Part shown: positions 1 to 13,585 of the stretch, in pieces
Position numbering within the stretch: position 1 is the stretch's first letter
Layout of the letters: each line of letters starts with the position of its first letter
Origin: Chondrosia reniformis
Taxonomy: Eukaryota; Porifera; Demospongiae; Chondrillida; Chondrillidae
Assembly: GCA_947172415.1 (NCBI GenBank)
Contig: OX359196.1
Span: forward strand, 3,164,501 to 3,228,500
Direction: 5' to 3'
Length of the DNA stretch: 64,000 nucleotides
Position numbers and translations under genes: made by a program
Notes under the pieces: generated by a model
Told to the model about the DNA's origin: nothing
The model's input: only the letters and a program-made list of their open reading frames with translations
Database searches by the model: none

Positions 1-3000
1 CTAGTAAATACAGATTGTTTCTAGTACATACAACTAGTACATACAACTAGTAAATACCACTAGTACATATAACTAGTACATACAACTAGTACATACAACT
101 AGTACATATAACTAGTACAAATACTAGTTATTAGGACATACAACTAGGACTTCAACTGGTACATACAACTAGTAAATATAAATAGTACATACAACAATTA
201 CGCACAACTAGAACATACAAGTAGAACGTATACCTATGTACCACTAGTACATACTTCTAGTGCCTACAATTAGTACATACAGATAGTTACTAATACATAG
301 AACTAGTACATAGAACTAGTACATAGAACCAGTAGGTACAACTAGTACATAATAACTAGTACATACAACTAGTACATATAACTAAGACATACAGATAGTT
401 TCTTGTACATACAACTAGTACTAACACTAAGGCATAGAGCTAGTACATATACCCAGTACATATGACCAGTACATATAACTAGTACAAATAACTAATACAT
501 CCAACTGGTGTATGCAACCAGTACATATACATATAACTATTACTTATATATAGTACATAAAACTAGAACATACTACTAGTACATAGAACTAGTTTATACA
601 TGCAACTAATATATATAACAAGTACATAAAACTATTACATACGATCAGAACATACAACTAGCACAAAACTAGTACCTAAAATTACTACAAATAATTACAA
701 CATGCAACCACTACTTACAATTGAGTAAATACAACTAGAACCTCCAACTAGTAAATACAACAAATGCTAGTACATACAACTAGAACATGCAACTATTAGT
801 GTGTACTTACAACTAGTACATACAACTGCATTGTACATTTAAATAGTACATTCAATGAGTACAAACAACTAGTACATGCAACTAGTACATACGACTAGTA
901 CATACGACTAGTAGATACAACTAGAACTACAACTAGTCTATAGACCTAGTACATATAACGAGTACATATAACTAGTACATACAATTATTATATTTAACCA
1001 ATACATATACATATAACTAGTTCATATAAATAGTACATAAACTAGAACAACTACCAGTACATACAACTAGTACACACAACTAGTCCTACAACTAGGACAT
1101 AAAACTAGTACATACAACTAGGACATACAGATAGTTACTAATAAAAGCAACTAGTACATACAATTGTTACAACTAGTAACTACAACTAGTACAAATAACT
1201 AGAACATACAACTATTACACACAATTAGTACATACAATTAGTACATATAATTATTACATAAAATTAGTATATACAACTAGTTTCTAGTACATAAAAAAGG
1301 TACATACAACTAGCATATACAACTAGTATATACAACTAGTACAAATAAGTATACATAGAACAATTGCACACAACTAGTACATACAAGTAGTACATACAAC
1401 TAGTATATACAACTAGTAACTACAACGGGTAAATACAACTAGTACATACAACTAGGATATACAAGTATTAAATGCAGAGTGTTACTAGTACATACAACTA
1501 GTTTGTACAACTAGTACATACAACTAGTTTGTACACCTAGTACATACAACTACTACATATAACTAGTATATTAAACTAGTTACTAGTACATACAACTAGT
1601 ACATGCAACTAGAAGATATAACTAGTACATAGGACTAATATATAGAACTAGTATATACAACTAGTATATCTAACTAGTACATACAACTAGTACATACAAC
1701 TAGTCCCTACAACTAGTAACTACAATTAGTAAATATAACTAGAATATATATTTAGTACATATAACTACATAAAACTAGTTCATACAACTAGTATATACAA
1801 GTAGTAAATACAGTTTGTTACTAGTACATTCAACTAGTACATAAAGCTATTATATACAAATAGTACATATAACTACTGCATACAACTAGTTACTACTACA
1901 TCCAACTAGTACATACAACTAGAATATACAAAGAGTGCATTCAATTAGTACGTACAACTATTACTATAACTAGTACATACAACTAGTACATATAACATGT
2001 ACATACAACTAGTACTTACAAGTAGTATATACAACTAGTTACTAGTAAATTCAACTTTTACATACAAGTATAATAAACAATTAGTACATACAACTAGTAC
2101 ATACAGCTAGTACATACAATGAGTACATATAACTAGTACATACAACTAGTTACTACTACACACAAATAGAACATACAACTACTCCATACAACTAGTACTA
2201 ACAACTAGTACAATAAGTATTACATAGAACTAGTTCATATGCCAGTACATATAACTTGTATATACAACTAGTACATACAACTAATACATACAACTAGGGC
2301 ATACAAATAGTACACACAAATGGCTAATATTACATACAAATAGTACATACAACTAGTACATGCAACTAATACATCTAACTAGTACATACAACTAGTACAT
2401 TCAAGTAGCAAATACAGATTGTTACTACTACATACAACTACTTCATACACCTAGTAAATACCACTAGTACATATAACTAGTCCATTCAACTAGTTACTAG
2501 TACATACAACTAATACATTCAACTAGAAACTACAACTAGTACATAGAAATAGTGCATAGAAATGGTATATACAACTAGTGTATACAACTAGTAAATACCA
2601 CTAGTACATATAACTAGTCCATTCAACTAGTTAGTAGTACATGCAACTACTATCTACAACTAGGAATTGCAACTAACTAGTACATACAACTAGTACATAA
2701 AACTAGTATATCTAACTAGTACATACAACTAGTTACTATTATAAACAACTAGTAGATACAACTAGTATATCTAACTAGTACATACAACTAGGTACTAGTA
2801 CATACAACTAGTACATACAACAACTAGCTCTTACAACTAGTACATATAACTAGTACATACAATTAATACATACAACTAGTTACTAGTACATACAACTAGT
2901 ACTTACAACTAGTAACTACAACTAGTAAATATAAGTAGTACATAGAACTGGTACATATAACTAGTATATATAACTTGCTCTTACAACTTGTACATACAAT

Positions 3001-3630
3001 TAGTACATACAAGAATTAAATACAGATTGTTACTAGTAGTACATACAGCTAGTATATCTAACTATTATATACAACCAGTTACTAGTTCATACAACTAGTA
3101 CATACGACTAGTTCCTACAACTAGTACACACAACGAGTACTTACAACTAACACATACAACTGGTTACTAGTATATACATACAACTACTAAATGCAACTAG
3201 TGCATACAACTAGTTCTATAAGTAGTATTTAGAACTAGTACATATAACCAGTACAAATACCTTGCAAAGACAACTTGTACATACAAATAGTACATACAAT
3301 TAGTAAATACAGATTGTTACTTGTAGTACATACAACTAGAGAATACAGCTAGTACATAGAACTAGTACACATACAACTAGGACATAAAATTAGTACATAA
3401 AACTAGTACATATACTTAGTACACACAACAATTACACACAACTACTACATACAACTAGTACATATAACTACATACAACTAGTATATTCAACTAGTAAATT
3501 CAGATTGTTACTAATACACACAATTAATACATACAACTAGTACATTAGTGCATATAACTAGCACATACAACTACTAACTAGAACATATATACAACTAGTA
3601 CATACAACTAGTACATAAACCTAATACACA
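1..3630 (+). repeat. satellite segment 1
   Basis: Uninterrupted degenerate 13-mers from the left window edge. Variant monomers recur irregularly: the aaatacagattgttactag module, the caattacacacaactag module and the gaacatatatacaact module. No gene-like stretch was seen. The array continues off the left edge. Confidence 0.93.
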
Positions 3631-3765
3631 GATCTAGAATGGAATCTTCTAAATGCGCCGAACTTATCTTTGTAAAGGTTTATCTTGCGACTTTGGGAGT
3701 GTCTAGAAACAAAGTTTTGTGGACTTTTTCTTTCTGCAAATGAATCTTTACAAAGATACATAGAT
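3631..3765. repeat. short palindromic insertion in the satellite
   Basis: About 135 bases unlike the 13-mer, with higher GC. It carries a 13-bp inverted repeat, tatctttgtaaag at 3,665-3,677 and its exact complement at 3,746-3,758. The borders themselves are near-palindromic (agatctaga on the left, tagatctag on the right). It looks like a small foldback element or MITE fragment. The open frame across it is incidental. I do not recognise the family. Confidence 0.55.
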
Positions 3766-5008
3766 CTAGTACATATAACTACTACATATATCTATACATT
3801 AGTACATAAATCTAGTACAAACAACTTGTACATACGACCAGTAACTACAACTAGTATATGTAACTAGTACATACAGAAATTCACACCACTAGTATATACA
3901 AGTAGTACATATAACTACAAACAACTAGTTAATACAACTAGTACATGCAAGTACTTACTAGCACATACAACTAGTACATACAACTAGTACATATAACTAG
4001 TACATGGCCACCACTAAATACAGATTGATACTAGAATATACAATTAGTACGTACAATAATACAAAGAGTTAGTAAATACAGATTGTTACTAGTACTTTCA
4101 TCTAGTACATACAATTAGTACATACACCTAGTACATACAACTAGTACATACAACTAGTACATATAACTAGTACATGCAATTACTTACTAGTACATACAAC
4201 TAGTACATAGAACTAATACTTATAACTAGTCCATACAACAATTACACACAACTAGTACATACAACTAGTAAATATAACTGCTTACAAATAGTATATACAA
4301 CTAATAAATACAGATAGTTTCTAGTACATACATTCAGTTTATACAATTACTTCATACAACTAGTACGTATAACTAACACATGCAACTAGAAAATACAGAT
4401 TGTTACTAGTACATACAATTAGTGCATACAACTAGTAACTACAACTAGTAAATATAATTAGTACATACACAAATTTCGCACAACTAGTACAAACAAGTAG
4501 TACATAAAACTACATAAAACTAGTTCAAACAACTAGTACATATAACTAGTAAGCACAATTAGTACATACAGCTAGTACATATAACTAGTACATACAACTA
4601 CTAAATAGAACTTATAAAGAACTAGTACTTTCAACTAGTACATAAAACAAGTACACAGAACTAGTACATAGAACTAGTTCATTTATCTAGTTACTAGCAC
4701 GTACAACTAGTACATACAACTAGTACGTACAACTAGTACATACAACTAGTAACTACAACTAGTATATATAACTAGTACATACACAAATTTCGCACAACTA
4801 GTGCACACATGTAGTACATATAACTACATACAGCTAGTTCAAACAATTAGTTCATACAACTAGTAACTAGTACATACACAAATTTCGCACAACTAGTACA
4901 AACAAGTAGTAAATAAAACTACATAAAACTAGTTCAAACAACTAGTACATAGAACTAGTAAATACAATTAGTACATACAGCTAGTACATAAACTAGTAAA
5001 TATAACTA
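3766..5008 (+). repeat. satellite segment 2
   Basis: Degenerate 13-mers. The module 'tacacaaatttcgcacaactagtacaaacaagtag' (described here by position, 4,465-4,500) recurs near 4,790 and 4,870, so there is local higher-order repetition of roughly 80-330 bp. No gene was seen. Confidence 0.9.
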
Positions 5009-5513
5009 CGCTAGTGGAACATGTCCATACTTCCAGAAAGTTTCGATAAAAGTCGCTAACTAACACTTTTTTTAATTTATTCTATTTTACTTTAGAAACA
5101 TCGTATCACTAGACAAGTTATATAGAATTGAAGCGCTATTCTTTCTTAATATCTTGGCTACAAGAGTGTCACGATTGCAGGCTTAAAGGAGAACGTAAGC
5201 GGCCGTAAGTGATAGGTGCCAAATCCCCAAAAATGTTTTATTAGATAGTGGAAAATACGAATATAGAATAAATGGTGACACCAATCTATGAAGGATAATG
5301 ATATCTAAGGATGGTATGTATACTCCTTTTAAATTCCCTTTAGTTTTTGAATTATAATTGAAAACCTATTTTCGTACCTTTATCAGGCGCCTCTAGTACT
5401 TAATATCTCAGTTAATCAAGGGAATATTCCAGGAGTATACATACAACGTTTAGGCTGTTACTTACTGAAGAGATTGATGTCAAAAAATGGTTAGATATAC
5501 AATTCTCCACTGT

Positions 5514-5774
5514 CTAATAATCGGTTCGTTTTCCATTAGTCTCTTCTCCTTCGAGTAATGGTATTGTCACGTGATTGTCAGCCAAAATTAGTAGTATAGC
5601 TGAGCCATCATAAAATGACGTCTTATGACGTTTAACAGGCACCCAAATATTTGGTACAACATTAGACTTCCGAAGTTTAAATGTCAAGTAAGGCATCTCG
5701 GTAGCGATACAGTTTCTTTGATTGGAGTTTTTTGCTGTTGTAAGAGGTAAGTGGAAACAGTAAGCATAATGCAT
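5514..5774 (-). CDS. unrecognised 86-aa ORF inside the left TIR element
   Basis: The predicted peptide contains RNCIATEMPYLT, VPNIW, SAILLIL and HVTIPLLEGEETNG. A matching peptide is encoded by the inverted copy at 13,899-14,168. The two agree at both ends but differ in the middle, where small indels shift frame and then restore it. I recognise no domain, signal peptide or transposase motif. Agreement may simply reflect shared DNA ancestry rather than coding constraint. It could be a decayed exon of the parental autonomous element. Whether it is real is doubtful. Confidence 0.25.
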   Translation of the reverse strand: MHYAYCFHLPLTTAKNSNQRNCIATEMPYLTFKLRKSNVVPNIWVPVKRHKTSFYDGSAILLILADNHVTIPLLEGEETNGKRTDY

Positions 5775-5820
5775 GTCTACTAATATCTACGTAATTATCA
5801 ATGGCAAAAATGTATGAGCA

Positions 5821-6003
5821 ATTAACGAAGTATAATCAAAAGAAAATAGAACGTTTCGTCACGTAAGCCTTAATTCCTCAGCTATTATAATACGTTAATA
5901 ATAGCTGAGGAATTAAGGCTTATGTGACAGAAATGTTCTATTCTTTTTTGATTATTAACGTAGTATAATCAAAAGAAAAATAGAACGTTTCGGTCACGTA
6001 GGC
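5821..6003. repeat. foldback: direct-inverted-direct copies of one internal segment
   Basis: The segment attaacgaagtataatcaaa...gtcacgta appears three times: direct (from 5,821), inverted (5,899-5,956) and direct (from 5,957). The first two form arms of about 57 bp around a centre near 5,888-5,898. The right copy of the element has only one such segment, so this is a derived rearrangement of the left copy, for example a template switch or a nested foldback insertion. Confidence 0.75.
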
Positions 6004-6249
6004 CATTTTTGGCCTTCCTCCGTCGTTGGCCTTCCTCCACTATACTATATAATTTGCTCATAAGTTTTCACAATTGATAATTTAACATGGTAACGACTAG
6101 TGATGGCTCGTGACGTTTCAGTGGCTGGTGCTTCGGTTCATGCGCAGGTCACATGCTAGAGACACTTCCGCCTAGAATGTGACACCTCTGAAAGCACTAA
6201 TAAGACGATTTACAAAATGGGAAATTTGTGGACATGTTACACATGCGTA

Positions 6250-6642
6250 GTACATACAATTACTTACTAGTACATACAACTAGTTCATACAACTACTTAC
6301 TAGTACATACAACTAGTACATAAAATTATTTCATACAACTAGTACATATAACTAGTACATACAACAATTACACACACCTAGTACATAAAACTAGTGCATA
6401 TAACTACATACAACTAGTACATACTAGTACATACAATTAGTAAATACATATTGTTACTATTACTTACACCTATTCCATACAACTAGTGCATACATCTAGT
6501 ACGTACATACATCTAGTACCAATAACTAGTACATACAACTATAACATACAACTAGTGCATAGAACTAGTATATACAGCTAGTACATAAAATTAGCACATA
6601 TAACTACTACATACAACTACTTACTAGTACATACAACTAGTA
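6250..6642 (+). repeat. satellite segment 3
   Basis: Degenerate 13-mers in the same orientation as outside the TIR element. No gene was seen. It ends where LINE sequence begins (ttggcgaaac). Confidence 0.9.
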
Positions 6643-6643
6643 C

Positions 6644-7178
6644 TTGGCGAAACCTAACACTAAACTTTTGTATGGCTTCCTAGTTTCCCACTCCTTAATT
6701 CAACCTATCTCCCAGCCTACAAGTATCTCTGAATCTTCCAATTCTTTCATTGACCTCTTCCTTACCACGCCCGATGTCCCAATCTCCAAATCAATGGTAC
6801 TTGACTGTGTTATCTCCAATCATCTTCCTATCCTTCTAGATCTTGCCCTTCCTGTCACTAAACCTGCTCGATGTTCAATCATTTAAGCATTTCTCTGAAG
6901 CTGATTTTGTTGATGATCTCTGGTCTGTCCTATGGTGCATTGCTGAGTTATTTGATGATGTTGACGACAAAATGAGTGTTTTCAACACACTCTTCCAAGA
7001 GGTCCTTGAAGTCCATACCCCAATCAAGTCTGTGCGAGTAAAGAAGAATACCGCTCCATGGATCTCTAAACCCATCCGAGATGACATGGACAAGCGAAAC
7101 AGACTCCTCAAACTCCATCGTCGGAATCCATCTGAAAACAAAGTGCATGCTGATCCACTCCTCACGGAAGAAGGTTGA
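6644..7178 (+). pseudogene. LINE remnant: end of APE endonuclease plus linker
   Basis: Two overlapping frames cover this part. The first includes SFIDLFLTTPDVPIS and ISNHLPILLDLALP. The latter resembles the conserved SDHLPV/I motif at the end of APE-type endonucleases in CR1/L2/jockey LINEs, with D replaced by N. A frameshift near 6,860-6,880 leads to the second frame, containing FNTLFQEVLEVHTPIKSVR and APWISKPIRDDMDKRNRLL, the usual linker between endonuclease and RT in these LINEs. The second frame ends at 7,178 just after the deletion joint. It is not functional. Confidence 0.75.
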
Positions 7179-7815
7179 TGGTAACTTGGAGCTTAGGGTT
7201 GAAGGTCAACCCATTGAACTGGTTCGGGTATTCAAGTTTCTTGGTGTGCTCCTAAATGATGCTTTGACCTGGAGTGATCACATTGCCCACATCTGTGCTA
7301 AAGCTTCACGTAGCTTGAACTTGCTTCTGCGTCTCTCATGGTTTCTTCCTAAATGTCTTCTTTTCCTATACTTCAAGTCCTACGTCCTTCTGACACTCGA
7401 CTATTGTGATGTTGTATGGTCCTGCTGTACCTTTGAAGAAGCTAAACGCCTAGAAACTCGTTTCAACTTTGGTTGTCGTCACATTCTTCATAAGCCTCGC
7501 CTCTACTCTGCCTCCTCGGCCAGACAGGAACTAGGTTTAACCTCTTTAAACGACAGAAGAAAACTCCACATGTGTACAATGTACAAGTGCTTAAACTCCT
7601 TATCTCCACCATACCTGTCACATCTTCTCCACACTCCATCAACCCACCAAACCACACTTGCATCCTCTACAAAACAGCTCAATCTCCCTATGACACGTTC
7701 CAGCTTTGGACAAAAAGCTTTCAGCTTTGCTGGTGCTTCAACATGGCAATCCCTCCCAGACAGCATTCAAACGTGTAATGACTACTCCCTATTCTGTCAA
7801 CTGTGCAGTGGATGA
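7150..7815 (+). pseudogene. LINE remnant: C-terminal part after the RT core
   Basis: The frame reads FKFLGVLLNDALTWSDHI, then SLNLLLRLSWFLP, YFKSYVLLTLDYCDVVW, RLETRFNFGCRHIL, and near the end SFSFAG-type FGQKAFSFAGASTWQSLP. This is the typical RT thumb and C-terminal region of CR1/L2/jockey LINEs (F-LGV-hD-L-W--H motif). It is open from the deletion joint to the stop at 7,813-7,815. A start codon at 7,081 lies in a different element segment and is not meaningful. Without the catalytic RT domain it cannot act. The open frame of over 200 codons suggests fairly recent insertion. Confidence 0.78.
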
Positions 7816-8003
7816 ACATATTTCTATTTTGTTTGAATATCTCACATGAATTTATTATTTCTTTACTTGAATCATATGACTGACAATCCTTTATATATAT
7901 ATTATTTAATTTTCTTTTTTCTGAATTTTGTGGGTGCCTTCAGAATAGCCTTTGGCTAGTGGCTTTCCCAATTTAATAAGATTACAAAACCAAACTAAAC
8001 CAA

Positions 8004-11000
8004 GTACATACAACTACTTACTAGGACATACAACTAGTACATAAAATTATTACATACAACAAGTACATATAACTAGTACATTCAACAATTACACACAACT
8101 AGTACATAAAACTAATACATATAACTACATACAACTAGTACATACAATTAATAAATACAGATTGTTACTAGTACATACACCTAGTACATACAACCAGCAC
8201 AAACAATTAGTAAATAAAACTAGTACATGCAAACTAAATACAGATTGATACTAGAACATTTACCTAGTTGAAAGAGCTATTAAATACATATTGTAACTAG
8301 TACCTACAACTAGTACAAACAACTAGTAAATACAATTAGTACAATTAACTAGTACATACAACTAGTACATACAACTATTACATACAACTAGTACATAGAA
8401 CTAGTACATATATCTAGTCACTAGAACATACAAGTAGTACATATAAATACATACAACTAGTTCAAACAACTGGTACATAAAACTAGTAAATACAACTAGT
8501 ACTTAGAGCTAGTACATACAACTAGTACATATAACTAGTACATACAACTACTAACTAGAACATATATACAACTTTTACATTCAACAAGTATATATAACTA
8601 GTACATACAACTAGTACAAACAACTATTACATGCTACTAGAATATATAAGTAGTACATATAACTAGTACATATATCTAGTTACTAGTACATACAACTAGT
8701 ATATAAAACTAGAAACTTCAACTAGTATATATAACTAGTACATAAAAAATTACTCACAACTAGAACAAATCAGGAGTCCATATAACTACATACAACTTTA
8801 CATACAATTAGTACATATAAATAGTTCATAAAACAATTGCACACAACTAGTACATAAAACAAGTACATATAACTACATGCAACTAGTACATACAATTAGT
8901 AAATACAGATTGTTACTAGTACATACACCTAGTACATACAACAAATATATACAATTAGTATGTTTAGCTAGTACCATGCAACTATTAAATACAGTTTGTT
9001 ACTAGTACATACAATTATTGTATACAACTAGTACATACAACTGGTACATCCAGCTAGTATATACAACTAGTACATACCACTAGTACATACAACTATTTCA
9101 TACAACTAGTACATAACACTAGTAACTGCAAGTAGTATATGAAACTAGTACATACAAAAATTACATCCAACTAGTACAAACCACTAGTACATATAACTAT
9201 ATACAAGTAGTTCAAACAATTACTACTTACGACTAGTACATACAACTAGAACATACAACTACTTACTAGTACATACAACTAGTACATATAATTATTACCT
9301 ACAAATAGTATATATAACTAGTACATACAAATAGTACATACAACATTTACACGCTACTAGTATACATACAAATAGTACAAACAACTAGTACATACTACTT
9401 ATACATGCAACTTCTAAATACAAATTGATACTAGAACATGTAACTAATACAAAGAGTTAGTAAATGCATATTGTTACTAGTACTTACACCTAGTGCATAC
9501 ACCTAGTACCTACAACTAGTGCATTCAACTAGTACATACAACAAGTACATATAAATAGTACATATAACTGCTACATACAACTATTACATACAACTAGTAA
9601 CTACAACTAGTATATATAACTAGTACATACAAAAATTACACACAACTAGTACAAACCAGTAGTGCATATAACTACATACAACTATTTCAAACAACTACTG
9701 CTTACGACTAGTACATACAACTACTACATACACCTAGTATATAAAATTAGTACATACAACTAATACATACCACTAGTACATACAACTACTTACTAGTACA
9801 TACAACTACTTACTAGTACACACAACTACTACATACAACTAGTACATATAATTAGTACATGTAACTAGTACATATAACTAGTACATACAACAATTACCTA
9901 CAATTAGTACAAACAACTAGTATATATAACTACACACAACTAATATATACAATTTGCAAATACAAATTGTTACTAGTGCATACACCTAGTACCTACAACT
10001 TGTACAAACAACTAGTACATATAACTAGTACATGCAACTACTAAATACAGTTTCACACTAGAACATACAACTAGTACAAAGAGCTTATAAATACATATTG
10101 TTACTAGTAGTTACACCTAGTACATACAAATAGTATATACAATTGCTTACTAGTACATTCAACTTGTACATACAATTAGTACATACCACTTTTACAAATA
10201 ACTACAGTTTGTTACTAGTGCATACAATTAGGACCTACAACTAGAACATTCAGCTGGTACATACAACTAGTACATATAACTAGTACATAAAACTACTAAC
10301 TAGAACATATATACAACTTGTAAATACAACTAGTACATACAACAAGTCCAAACAACTATTTCATACATCTAATACATACACCTATTACATAAAACCAGTA
10401 CATAAAACTAGTACATAAAACTAGTACATATATCTAGTTACTAGGTCATACAACTAGTATATACAACTAGTACATACAATAGTAACTACAACTATTAAAT
10501 ATAACTAGTCCATTCAAACTTTTTACACAACTTGTACATACAAGCAGTACATATAACTACATACAACTAGTTCGAACAATTAGTTCATAAAACTAGTAAA
10601 TACAGATTGTTACTAGAACATACAGCTAGTAAATACAAATAGTACATGCATCTTTATACTTACTAGTACATACAACTAGTATATATAACTACATAAAACA
10701 AGTACATACAATTAGTACATTCAACTACTAAATACAGATTGTTAATAGTATACACACCTAAAACATACCACTAGTACATACAACTAGTGACTATAACTAG
10801 TAAATATAACTATATAGTACATACAAAAATTACAGACAACTAGTACATACAAGTAGTACATGTAACTACACAAAACAACTAGTACATAAAACTAGTACAT
10901 ACAAATAATACATACAGCTAGTGCATAAAACTAGTAAATACAACTAGTACATACAAATAGGACATATAACTAGTACATATAACAATTACACACAACTAGT

Positions 11001-13585
11001 CCATTCTACTAGTACATATATATAACTACATACAACTAGTTCCTAGTACTAGTACCTACAACTAGTTAATCCTGATTGTTACAAGAACTTACACCTAGTA
11101 AATACAACGAATACATGCAACTCAATACTTACTAGTACATACAACTAATACATACACTTAGTACATACAACGAGTAAATACAACTAGTAGTAACAAAAAT
11201 TACACACAACTAGTATATACAACTAGTACATATAACTACATACAACTGGTACATACAATTAGTACATTCAACTAGTAAATTCAGATTGTTACTAGAACAT
11301 ACACCTAGTACATGCAACTTTATACTTACTAGTACATACAACTAATGCATACACTTAGTACATACAACGAGTAAATACAACTAGTAGTTACAAAAATTAC
11401 ACACAATTAGTACATACAACTAGTACATATAACTACATACAACAAATACATACAATTAGTACATACAACTAGTACATATAACTTGTGGTTACAACAATTA
11501 CACACAACTAGTACGTACAAATGGTACTTATACCTACATACAACTAGTACATACAATTAGCACATTCAACTAGTAAATTCAGATTGTTACTAGTATATAC
11601 ACCTAGTACATACATCTAGTACATACAACTAGTAACTATAACTAGTAAATATATCTAATACATACAAAAATTACAGACAACTAGTACATACAAGTAGTAC
11701 ATATAACTACATACAACTAGTTCAAACAACTAGTACATAAAACTAGTATATACAACTAGTACATAGAGCTAGGACATAAAACTAGTAAATACAACTAGTA
11801 CATACAACTAGGACATATAACTAGTACATATAACAATTACACTCAACTAGTCCATTCTGCTAGTACATATAACTACATACAACTAGTTCATAGCACTAGT
11901 ACATACAACTAGTTAATACTGATTGTTACAAGAACATACACCTAGTAAATACAACAAGTACATGCAACTATATACTTACTAGTACACACAACTAATACAT
12001 ACACTTAGTACATACAACGAGTAAATACAATTAGTAGTTACCACAATTACAGACAACTAGTACATACAACTAGTACATAGAACTACATACAACTAGTACA
12101 TACAATGAGTACATCAAACTAGTACATATAACTAGTACATATAATACCATACAACTAGGACATACAACTAGTACATACAACTATTACTTATAACTAGTAC
12201 ATGCAACTACTTCCTAGTACATACAACTAGTACATACAACTAGTACCTGCAATTAAAAAATACATCTAGATACTAGTACATACAACTAGTACAAACAACT
12301 AGTATATAAAACTAGTAACTACAACTAGAAAATATAACTAGTACATACAAACATTACACACAACTAGTACATACAATTAATACTACAACTAAGTCATAGA
12401 ACTAGTACATATAACCAGTATATATAACTAGTACATACATATAGTACATACAAATAGTACATACAAGAAGAACATACAACCAGTTACTATTACATAGAAC
12501 TAGTACATAAAAATAGTAACTACAACTAGTAAGTATAATTAGTAGATACAAAAATTACATACAAGTAATATTTACAACTAGTTCATACAACTAGCAATTA
12601 CAACTAGTTACTAGTACCTGCTACTAGTACATACAACTAGTACATACAACTAGTACACACAACAATTACATTGCTAGTACATTCACCTAGTACATACAAC
12701 TAGTACATACAACTAGTACACACAACTAGTACATATTGCTAGTACATTCACCTAGTACATACAATAGTACATATAACTAGTACATGCAACTATTTACTAG
12801 TTACAATTAGTACAAACAGCTAGGACATATAACAAGTACATACAACAATTACTTAGAACTAGAACATACAACTAGTACATACAATTAGTACATATATCTA
12901 GTTACCATTACCTTCAACTAGTACATAAAACTACTAACTACAACTAGTAAATTTAACTAATATAAAAAATTACAGACAACTAGTACATACAAGTAGTATC
13001 TATAACTACAAACAACTAGTACATACAGCTACTACATACAAATAGTAACTATTACTGGTACATACATCTAGTATATAAAACTAGTACATAAAAGTAATAC
13101 ATAGAACTAGTACATACAACTAGTACATACAACTAGTACATAGAATTAGCACATACAGCCAGTACATACAACTAGTACATATAACTAGTAGATACAATAA
13201 TTATATACACACAACTAGTACCTACAACTAGAACATACAACTTCTGACTAGTACATACCACTAGTACATATAATTAGTACATACAACTAGTACATATAAC
13301 CAGTACCTACATCAATTACACACAAATAGTACATACAACTAGTACATAAAACTGCATGAAACTAGTACTTACAATTAGTAAATACAGATTGTTACTAGTA
13401 CATTCACCTAGTACATACAGCAAGTACATACAATTAGTACATATACCTAGTATATGCAACTATTAAATACAGATTGTTACTAGTACATACAATTAGTACA
13501 CACAACTAGTACACACAGCTAGTACATACAACTAGAACATATCTCGAGCACATACAACTACTAACTAGATCATAGATACATCTAG
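8004..13585 (+). repeat. satellite segment 4 with an ~847-bp higher-order repeat
   Basis: Degenerate 13-mers with no gene seen. A diverged tandem pair of about 846-847 bp is visible: 10,731-11,576 against 11,577 onward. Both share the module ending in a 'catgcaact..atacttactag' motif (11,114 and 11,961). A related module also sits at 11,311, giving a 197-bp subperiod. Confidence 0.88.

Larger units (their letters stand above)
5009..6247 (-). mobile_element. 1.24-kb TIR DNA element, left copy
   Basis: The element has imperfect terminal inverted repeats of about 20 bp: the left end starts cgctagtggaacatgtcca and the right end, complemented, starts cgcatgtgtaacatgtcca. The flanks are TA on both sides (5,007-5,008 and 6,248-6,249), compatible with a TA target duplication, though TA is frequent in this satellite. 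Inside is a 13-bp perfect inverted repeat (gtatgtatactcc at 5,314-5,326, complement at 5,432-5,444) and a larger palindrome at 5,831-5,956. No transposase is recognisable, so this is a non-autonomous element. It is about 130 bp longer than the right copy because of the palindromic insertion. Confidence 0.72.
6643..8003 (+). mobile_element. internally deleted CR1/L2/jockey-type LINE
   Basis: A 5'-truncated non-LTR retrotransposon remnant of 1.36 kb. It reads from the end of an APE-type endonuclease into the post-endonuclease linker, then jumps near 7,150 to the region after the RT active site, and ends with a 3' UTR. The central RT domain, with its catalytic motifs, is missing. The 3' UTR (7,816-8,003) holds a short imperfect hairpin (gcctttggctagtggc) and ends aaaccaaactaaacca directly against the satellite. 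A short possible target duplication, agtac, flanks it, but this is too common in the satellite to be convincing. It inserted into the satellite between the inverted TIR elements. Confidence 0.82.
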
